7,070 nt of DNA, from assembly GCA_024276805.1 (NCBI GenBank), contig JAJRWJ010000046.1, forward strand, positions 1 to 7,070, given 5' to 3'. This stretch comes from Gammaproteobacteria bacterium. Its GTDB lineage: Bacteria; Pseudomonadota; Gammaproteobacteria; Methylococcales; Methylomonadaceae. How positions within the stretch are numbered: the stretch's first letter is position 1; every line of letters begins with the position of its first letter. The notes beneath the pieces are model-generated. The model was given only the letters and a program-made list of their open reading frames with translations. It made no database searches and was not told the origin of the DNA. This document shows, in pieces, positions 1 through 4,734 of the stretch. A program made the translations under genes and the position numbers.

Positions 1-263
1 ACGATGGCAACCGCGTCTTTCCAGTCGCTCAAGAACACCGAAATAATGGCCGCGATGATCAACACGAAGACCATCGCTTCCCGGAATTGGTCGGCCAGGA
101 TATGCCAGGGACTTCTCAGACCCTGCTCGACGAGTTCGTTTGGACCAAATCTCTCTTGCCGATTGCGGACCTCGGTTTCGGATAATCCGGAATCCGGCGC
201 GACCTGGAGTAAGTCGCAGACTTGTTGAATGGTTTGTGTGTGCCAAATTTGTCTTGCACGCAT
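1..263 (-). CDS. P-type cation-transporting ATPase, N-terminal fragment (runs off left edge)
   Basis: Only the first 87 residues lie in the window; the reading frame is open to the left edge. The protein starts at ATG (263-261), preceded on the minus strand by a GAGGA ribosome binding site 6 bases upstream, so this start is well supported. Residues about 8-75 match the cation-transporter ATPase N-terminal domain: a tryptophan-histidine opening, then GLSETEV (26-32) and RFGPNEL (38-44), the usual 'GLs..Ev..R...yGpNeL' pattern. A first membrane helix begins around residue 63 (MVFVLIIAAIISVFL), followed by WKDAVAI, which in the family leads to the second helix. This N-terminal type is found in Ca2+ (P-IIA), Na+/K+ and related P-type pumps. 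The ion cannot be assigned because the phosphorylation (DKTGT) and transport-site regions lie outside the window. It follows the phosphotransferase gene by 66 bases on the same strand, so it may be the last gene of the same cluster or have its own promoter. Family assignment is confident; substrate is unknown. Confidence 0.9.
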   Translation of the reverse strand, partial: MRARQIWHTQTIQQVCDLLQVAPDSGLSETEVRNRQERFGPNELVEQGLRSPWHILADQFREAMVFVLIIAAIISVFLSDWKDAVAI

Positions 264-299
264 AGTTTTCCTCGGTTTGAATTCGAGCGGTACAGCCCG

Positions 300-324
300 T
301 TTGCAAGCATGACCGACTTGCAAA
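300..324. repeat. Perfect 8-bp inverted repeat upstream of the P-type ATPase gene
   Basis: Arms TTTGCAAG (300-307) and CTTGCAAA (317-324) are exact reverse complements separated by 9 bases, giving a centre-to-centre distance of 17 bases. Each arm contains the self-complementary hexamer TTGCAA. It lies between the phosphotransferase stop codon (332-330) and the ATPase start (263), with its proximal edge 36 bases upstream of the ATG. No T-run follows it on the minus strand, so it is a poor intrinsic terminator. It looks more like an operator for a dimeric regulator, but no cognate regulator is identified. Confidence 0.4.
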
Positions 325-329
325 GCAGT

Positions 330-1367
330 TTATTTTGAAAGCAGGGCGAAAGCCCGCAAGACCAATGCCAACCTATCCTGGCGCGATAGCCAGCCGCTGC
401 GGGCGATTCCCAGTGTGCAGGCAGCCTGATAAAACCTGGCTCGGAAGACAAGGCTCTCTGTATTCCAGTTTGATGGCAACTGATTACAGTATACGTCGGT
501 TAAATAATTGGCAAAAACCAGCCCTTCTACAAAATCACCACCAAACCGGTTGACGCTATGGGTTATTTCAGCCCTCAGGCGGCCCAAATCAGCTGCCGGG
601 TCAGCTATTTCGCTACGTTCCCAATCAATCGCTACAAGACCTCCTTTGGGGGGGAAAATAAAATTGGAGGTAGTACCATCCCCATGGTTCCGGGTTGGTC
701 GGTAATTCCACATTAGAGGATCTGTAGCCCACTTTTCAATAAGGCGTCCTAATCCATTATGGACGCTGGGATGATTTTCAAGTACCCCTTGTTTTGCCAG
801 ATTGTCGACCAAGCCGTATGCGTAGTCTGCAGCTTGCCCAAAATCCGGGGCAAACTTTTGTTGGCTGCTGATACTGTGCAATTTTGATAGAAATTTTCCG
901 GCCGTTTCGATCGCGTGGATTAAATCACCTGGTTGGCTACGTCGAACGGCAATTTTGTCTTCCAAGGTAAGACCTTCTACGAATTCTAAAAACAATGCGC
1001 CACGCCATAACCCCAGCGGTTGCGCAGCCCGGAATTCCCGATCAGCACCCAAGCATTCCCTGGCTTGCTGGGTTAGGCGATACTCGCGTTCTGCACGATG
1101 AATGGCATCTTTTCCCATTTTGGGCGCATGGAATTTGATGACAACCTTCCAGCCAGTTCCTCTCTCACAATAAATATATGCGGCGGGAGAAAGTTGGGCT
1201 GCCTGCCAGCCATCGGGGGCAACATCCTGGTCCCAAAGGACGGCAGTTAGGTGCTCCGTTACCAAATCAGAGTCGGGTAAGGAAAACCAATTACATGCTT
1301 GGTTTTCCCCCGGCGTTGTAGGAGGCGTCAACAAGGCCGTTGGTGAATCTGCCAAAATAGCGCTCAC
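330..1367 (-). CDS. APH/choline-kinase-fold phosphotransferase, substrate unknown
   Basis: This 345-residue protein has the hallmarks of the aminoglycoside phosphotransferase/choline kinase superfamily. The N-lobe has VVIKFH with candidate ATP-binding Lys78, a Glu-rich helix (REYR, 94-97) and a hinge-like LFLEFVEG (125-132). The C-lobe has the Brenner-type catalytic motif HGDGTTSNF (228-236: Asp230, Asn235) and the metal-binding IDWE (247-250: Asp248), followed by the usual DPAADLGRL. All catalytic positions are present, so it should be an active ATP-dependent kinase of a small molecule or lipid-like substrate. The family covers antibiotic, sugar, choline and homoserine kinases, and the sequence does not choose among them. 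It starts with GTG (1367-1365), which overlaps the TerC stop as GTGA; the next in-frame Met is only at residue 84, inside the N-lobe, so GTG is preferred. The ribosome binding site is weak, which suits translational coupling to TerC. No signal peptide or membrane segment is apparent, so it is probably cytoplasmic. Confidence 0.87.
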   Translation of the reverse strand: MSAILADSPTALLTPPTTPGENQACNWFSLPDSDLVTEHLTAVLWDQDVAPDGWQAAQLSPAAYIYCERGTGWKVVIKFHAPKMGKDAIHRAEREYRLTQQARECLGADREFRAAQPLGLWRGALFLEFVEGLTLEDKIAVRRSQPGDLIHAIETAGKFLSKLHSISSQQKFAPDFGQAADYAYGLVDNLAKQGVLENHPSVHNGLGRLIEKWATDPLMWNYRPTRNHGDGTTSNFIFPPKGGLVAIDWERSEIADPAADLGRLRAEITHSVNRFGGDFVEGLVFANYLTDVYCNQLPSNWNTESLVFRARFYQAACTLGIARSGWLSRQDRLALVLRAFALLSK

Positions 1368-2146
1368 GATCGCCCGCGTCCACTATGCTCTCCAGAAACA
1401 TTTTCTGGAGTGTATGGTTGCCGTAATTGGATGGGATTAGACAGCTTTTGTGCACGCACACGCAGATTGATCATTTCCACAAATATGGAAAAACCCATCG
1501 CAAAATAGATATACCCTTTGGAGATAGGTTGGTGCACCCCCTCCATGATCAACGCCAGGCCAATCAGCAAGAGAAAGCTAAGTGCCAAGATTTTTATTGT
1601 TGGTCGTCGGTTTACGAAATCACTAATTGCCTCTGCTGAGATAAGCATAATAATCACAGCAATGATGACGGCAGCTATCATTACCCCAATCTCTTCCACC
1701 ATGCCAACCGCGGTGATCACTGAGTCAAGCGAAAATACGATATCCAGCAAAAGGATTTGTACAATGACGCTGGCAAAAGATGGTGAAATCCGCTTGTTGG
1801 CATGACCATCCGAGCCTTCCAGCTTATCATGGATTTCGTATGTGCTCTTGGCTAACAAGAACAAACCGCCAGCGATCAAGATCAGATCGCGGCCCGATAC
1901 GCCTCTGCCAAAGATCGTGACGATGGGGGTGGTCAGGCCGATAATCCACACTAGGGAAAGCAAAAGCACGATGCGCGTCAGTAAGGCCAGCGAAAGCCCC
2001 ACCCGCCTGGCTCGGGCTTGTTGGTATTCGGGGAGTTTTCCGGCCAGGATGCTGATAAAAACCACATTGTCGATCCCTAGGACAATTTCCAGGGCTGTCA
2101 GCGAGATCAGCCCAATCCAAATTTCAGGGTTGGTTAGCCATCCCAT
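1364..2146 (-). CDS. TerC/YgdQ-family integral membrane protein, probable metal (Mn2+) exporter
   Basis: The 260-residue protein (start at ATG 2146-2144) belongs to the TerC family and looks most like the YgdQ branch. Signature segments are LEIVLGIDNVVFISIL (19-34) and LLDIVFSLDSVITAVGM (133-149), in which the membrane acidic and polar residues Glu20, Asp26, Asn27, Asp135 and Asp141 are the family's likely metal-handling positions. About seven membrane segments are visible, with a hydrophilic loop at 103-121 and the conserved KGYIYFAMGFSIFVE (210-224) near the end. Characterised relatives export Mn2+ (E. coli Alx) or supply metal to exported enzymes (Bacillus MeeF/MeeY); extending that role here is inference. 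The reading frame stays open to a TTG at 2176, but AAGGAG lies inside that extension and family proteins begin near WLTNPxxW, so I choose the internal ATG. The hydrophilic tail (about 232-260) is longer than in YgdQ. The stop overlaps the downstream kinase start by 4 bases; MgtC ends 96 bases upstream. Confidence 0.94.
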   Translation of the reverse strand: MGWLTNPEIWIGLISLTALEIVLGIDNVVFISILAGKLPEYQQARARRVGLSLALLTRIVLLLSLVWIIGLTTPIVTIFGRGVSGRDLILIAGGLFLLAKSTYEIHDKLEGSDGHANKRISPSFASVIVQILLLDIVFSLDSVITAVGMVEEIGVMIAAVIIAVIIMLISAEAISDFVNRRPTIKILALSFLLLIGLALIMEGVHQPISKGYIYFAMGFSIFVEMINLRVRAQKLSNPIQLRQPYTPENVSGEHSGRGRS

Positions 2147-2156
2147 ATCATCTGTT

Positions 2157-2162
2157 CTCCTT
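2157..2162 (-). promoter_or_regulatory. Ribosome binding site deciding the TerC start
   Basis: AAGGAG reads on the minus strand at 2162-2157, 10 bases before the in-frame ATG at 2146-2144. It lies within the coding sequence if the upstream TTG (2176) were used, which argues for the ATG. A second, out-of-frame ATG at 2151-2149 sits only 5 bases from this site and opens a five-codon frame ending at 2134, overlapping the true start. Confidence 0.7.
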
Positions 2163-2242
2163 CGTTTTTCTTTCAACTTGTCTCTTACGTTTTGTCATTT
2201 CTCACATCCGGCATTTCTTGTGCATGCTGCTTACCTGCCCAC

Positions 2243-3526
2243 TTATGCCAGCCAAAGCATGAAAATGCTGCTGAAAAGCCCTGTAAGTAGAACTACAGCA
2301 AAAGAAGGAACAACCGTCCGGCGTAATTCCCGCGAGCCAGTGAAGCACACAATAGCGCCTTTGGAGATTGTGTTCATCAGCGCGGCAATGACTACGGCAA
2401 TACCAGCCACCCGAATATCCAATTGTGCCTGACCAACCATTTGACCCACACTGAGTGCAACGGCATTCATGTTCACCAACCCTGCCGACGCGCTGGCGAA
2501 ATAAACTCCAATAGACCCAAAAGATTCCTGCGCAAATTCAAGAATGATTAAAACCATCGCAAAAATCAATCCAAATTTGATCGCTGTCGATAATTTTAGT
2601 GGATGTGTTAAGTTGACAGGGTGCTCAAGATCGTTCGCGCCAGTCGTGTTTTTTCGCTGAAGGAAAAAAGCGATTCCCAACCCCGAAACCAGCATTGTGA
2701 TAAAGGGAATACTGATCACACGCAGCAGAGGCGGGTAAATTATGAGCATTAATAACAGCACTCGTGGAATCATCATGCTGGATGCAAGCACAACAGTTCG
2801 CGCATAATAAGCCGACATGGCTGGGTGCTCGCGACTGGCGGAAGAAAAGCTGATTGTTGTAGCCGTACTGCTCGCCAAACCTCCTAAAATGCCAGTCAGG
2901 CTGATTCCTCGAGGAGGTCCCAGCACTTTCATCAGTACATACCCGCTAAACCCGATCCCGGAAACCAACACGACCATTAGCCAAACTTGAAATGGATTGA
3001 GCAGCCCTAAGGGATCAATGGCTCTGTCAGGGAGCAGGGGCAAAATAACTGCTGCCACCAGAGCGAATTGCAGGGTCACGCGCAAGTCCTGCGGACTCAT
3101 CCGGCGAATGATGCCATGTAGTCTGCCTTTCAACGCAAGTAGCAGCGAGGTAAGCACCGCCAAAGCAATGGCAACCTTCCCTTGATCGCCCATCATCAGC
3201 ACCCCAAACAGGAAGGTTAGCATCACCGCCACTTCGGTAGTAATGCCGGCCTTTTCCCCGCTACGCATAAGCGTCCCCAGATAGCTTGCTGTGGTGAGTA
3301 AGATAAGTCCGCCGAACGACAAGGCTATCGGGAACATACCGAAATCAGTTACCAAAAAGGCTGCCACCGATCCCAATAGTGCAATCAACGAAAAAGTACG
3401 TATACCAGCGAAATCAGGGGGACCCTCTTTTTGTTGAATGAACTCACGTTCCATGCCAAGCATTGCGCCAATCAACAAAGTGACTCCAAAACGCCACCAA
3501 GGTTCAAAATCCAACAAGTTGATCAC
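2243..3526 (-). CDS. MgtC/SapB-family membrane protein with C-terminal DUF4010 domain
   Basis: This 427-residue polytopic membrane protein has an N-terminal MgtC/SapB domain (about 10-135) fused to a DUF4010 domain (about 185-400). The MgtC part shows LLIGAMLGMERE (17-28), with the family's G-x-E-R-type motif, then AGIRTFSLIALLG (40-52) and GITTEVAVMLTFLFGVL (94-110). The C-terminal part shows GISLTGILGGLASSTATTISFS (207-228) and ISKGAIVCFTGSRELRR (387-403), typical of DUF4010 proteins. MgtC itself is linked to survival at low Mg2+ and acid pH and to restraint of the F-type ATP synthase in enteric and mycobacterial pathogens. The fused MgtC-DUF4010 proteins are mostly uncharacterised, so the role here is unknown beyond likely membrane or ion homeostasis. 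Translation starts at GTG (3526-3524), overlapping the stop of the upstream permease as GTGA; only a weak GAGA precedes it, so coupled translation is likely. The length is normal for the fused family and no frameshift is seen. Confidence 0.94.
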   Translation of the reverse strand: MINLLDFEPWWRFGVTLLIGAMLGMEREFIQQKEGPPDFAGIRTFSLIALLGSVAAFLVTDFGMFPIALSFGGLILLTTASYLGTLMRSGEKAGITTEVAVMLTFLFGVLMMGDQGKVAIALAVLTSLLLALKGRLHGIIRRMSPQDLRVTLQFALVAAVILPLLPDRAIDPLGLLNPFQVWLMVVLVSGIGFSGYVLMKVLGPPRGISLTGILGGLASSTATTISFSSASREHPAMSAYYARTVVLASSMMIPRVLLLMLIIYPPLLRVISIPFITMLVSGLGIAFFLQRKNTTGANDLEHPVNLTHPLKLSTAIKFGLIFAMVLIILEFAQESFGSIGVYFASASAGLVNMNAVALSVGQMVGQAQLDIRVAGIAVVIAALMNTISKGAIVCFTGSRELRRTVVPSFAVVLLTGLFSSIFMLWLA

Positions 3527-4605
3527 TGGTGGTCTCTTGTAATTCGTTCAGAAGGTGATCCCGTCAATTGGTTGTAGATGTAGCGTCCTAAAACCCCCGT
3601 AGAAGCCAACACGGGCACAATGACCAACGCTCCTAAAATGCCCTGCAAAACCACGGCAACCATAATAGCAATAAAAACGACCCCATCATGCATATGCACG
3701 CTACGGGCAAAAATACGCGGTCGTATCCAGATGCCTTTGATGTTGATCAAAAGCAGATAAATACCGATTACCAGAGCCGCGAACCAAAAGTTGGTGATGT
3801 CCAAATACGTGGAACCCTCGAACAAAGCCACTACAATTGCCAAGGCCGCTGCAATGGCTGGCCCGAGATCTGGAATAATTGTGAGTACGCCAGTGATAAT
3901 TCCCAAGATCAATGCACCAGGGAGACCAATCGCCAGCCAGGCGATGGTAAATAACACGCCAGTGATGAGCATCAACGCCAGATTTCCCCGCAGATATCCT
4001 TGCCATATTTGCCTTATTTCCCGATAGATAAAGCGGATATCTTGCTGATATGTTGTGGGCGCCAGTTTAAACAACCAATCGCGCAGCTGTCCCCAATCTC
4101 GCAGCAGGTAATAAGTGGTTGCAAGGATAACCAGCCCCCAAATCAGATTCTTGCTGGTGGCTTCCAGCAGGTAAAAGGCATTTTCAGGGATTGCAGTGAT
4201 ACTTTCTGAAAACAATCTGGTGATGTCCAGCATCAAATACTCAAAATTAAGTTCCCATTCCAGGATGATCACCGGTTGAGAGAGTGTCTCCTGAGTCTGT
4301 GAAAGGAGCGCCTGAATATCGATAAACAGAATTTGGATTTCGTTAATAAGCCTTGGTACCACCAGGGCTGAAAGGGCAACAAGTCCTCCTAGTCCAGTGA
4401 AGAGAACGACGGTCGCAGACCAGGATCGCGATAGTTTCGTATGCCGCGTTAAAAATTCAATTGCCGGGTTCAGTACAAAAGCAATCAATGCTCCAACCAC
4501 CAACGGGCTGATCAACTCCCGGGTAAACCACAGAAACCCTACAAACAAGATTGTCAGAACAGAGATAACCCAATAACGGAAAGAAATACTCCATTGTTTT
4601 GCCAT
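3523..4605 (-). CDS. AI-2E/PerM-family membrane permease
   Basis: The 360-residue protein matches the AI-2E (PerM/TqsA/YdiK) family in length and architecture. Three N-terminal membrane helices (about 11-28, 32-48, 63-83) are followed by a long non-membrane region (85-150). Then come a helix ending in TTYYLLRDW (163-171), the conserved block GYLRGNLALMLITGVLFTIA (203-222), and GLPGALILGIITGVLTIIPDLGP (227-249), whose IPxxGP turn is the family signature, followed by further helices to about 337. Despite the family name, members include putative AI-2 exporters, Na+/H+ antiporters and many of unknown substrate, so no cargo is assigned. It starts at ATG (4605-4603) with GAGG 4 bases upstream. It is the first gene after the hairpin at 4667-4697, so it probably heads its own transcription unit, and it overlaps the downstream MgtC gene by 4 bases. 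The tail after 340 is short and charged. Confidence 0.93.
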   Translation of the reverse strand: MAKQWSISFRYWVISVLTILFVGFLWFTRELISPLVVGALIAFVLNPAIEFLTRHTKLSRSWSATVVLFTGLGGLVALSALVVPRLINEIQILFIDIQALLSQTQETLSQPVIILEWELNFEYLMLDITRLFSESITAIPENAFYLLEATSKNLIWGLVILATTYYLLRDWGQLRDWLFKLAPTTYQQDIRFIYREIRQIWQGYLRGNLALMLITGVLFTIAWLAIGLPGALILGIITGVLTIIPDLGPAIAAALAIVVALFEGSTYLDITNFWFAALVIGIYLLLINIKGIWIRPRIFARSVHMHDGVVFIAIMVAVVLQGILGALVIVPVLASTGVLGRYIYNQLTGSPSERITRDHQ

Positions 4606-4623
4606 AGCACCTCGCTAGAAAAC

Positions 4624-4654
4624 AAGGATACCTTGAGTAGTCTCAGGAGTCCTT
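4624..4654. repeat. Imperfect dyad in the AI-2E gene leader
   Basis: AAGGATACCTTGAG (4624-4637) and CTCAGGAGTCCTT (4642-4654) pair around the tetraloop TAGT, with one 2-base internal mismatch and a single bulge. It lies 19 bases upstream of the AI-2E start codon. On the minus strand it would fold near the 5' end of the leader if the transcript starts near 4645 or upstream. It could be an operator or an RNA hairpin influencing translation; no known regulatory class is recognised. Confidence 0.3.
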
Positions 4655-4660
4655 ATGACA
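4652..4660 (-). promoter_or_regulatory. Candidate extended -10 of the AI-2E gene promoter
   Basis: TGTCATAAG on the minus strand gives a TGn extension directly before CATAAG, which matches the -10 consensus at 4 of 6 positions. No consensus -35 lies 17 bases upstream; that position falls in the CTTAAG half-site of the tandem box at 4674-4690, the arrangement expected of a promoter that needs an activator at its -35 region. The predicted start would be near 4645, leaving a leader of about 40 bases. This is inferred from sequence only. Confidence 0.3.
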
Positions 4661-4697
4661 AACTAAAAACAACCTTAAGATCACATTAAGGTTGTTT
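4657..4697 (-). terminator. Probable intrinsic terminator of the two-component operon
   Basis: A perfect 12-bp inverted repeat, AAACAACCTTAA (4667-4678) and TTAAGGTTGTTT (4686-4697), encloses a 7-base loop. On the minus strand the second arm runs into a T-rich tract (GTTTTTAGTTTG), as expected for a rho-independent terminator 38 bases past the histidine kinase stop. The stem is AT-rich, with few G-C pairs, so termination may be incomplete. The T-tract is on the minus-strand side, so it fits the kinase operon and not an opposing transcript. Confidence 0.6.
4674..4690 (-). promoter_or_regulatory. Tandem CTTAAT-N5-CTTAAG box, candidate response-regulator operator
   Basis: On the minus strand CTTAAT (4690-4685), GTGAT and CTTAAG (4679-4674) form a direct repeat with an 11-base period. 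It matches the YTTAAK-N5-YTTAAK pattern of PmrA-type boxes bound by OmpR-family regulators. Because the region is palindromic, the plus strand also reads CTTAAG-N5-ATTAAG. It lies between an OmpR-family two-component operon and the transporter cluster. The same bases form the loop and inner stem of the probable terminator, so the match could be a by-product of the hairpin. I found no second copy upstream of the response-regulator gene. Confidence 0.35.
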
Positions 4698-4734
4698 CCA
4701 GGGATGATGGTTTGCGGTTGTATATCGCTGTATA

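Noticed and set aside
116..451. A minus-strand 111-codon frame spanning the phosphotransferase end and the ATPase start
   Set aside because: It overlaps two genes with clear family motifs in different frames, and its own translation is low-complexity and unrecognisable.
330..1367. Aminoglycoside resistance gene
   Set aside because: The fold is shared by many kinases of metabolites. There is no close resemblance to a named resistance enzyme, no mobile element and no other resistance gene nearby.
1364..2176. Longer TerC form starting at TTG 2176
   Set aside because: The added ten residues encode the ribosome binding site itself and are highly basic, and family proteins begin near WLTNPxxW, so the ATG at 2146 is favoured.
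1842..2432. A 196-codon plus-strand open frame across the TerC/MgtC boundary
   Set aside because: It lies antisense to the well-conserved TerC coding sequence, the MgtC-TerC gap and the MgtC 3' end. Its translation has no recognisable domain, so it is a shadow frame.
3523..4605. Quorum-sensing autoinducer-2 exporter
   Set aside because: The family name comes from one member; others are antiporters or unknown, and no quorum-sensing genes lie in the window.
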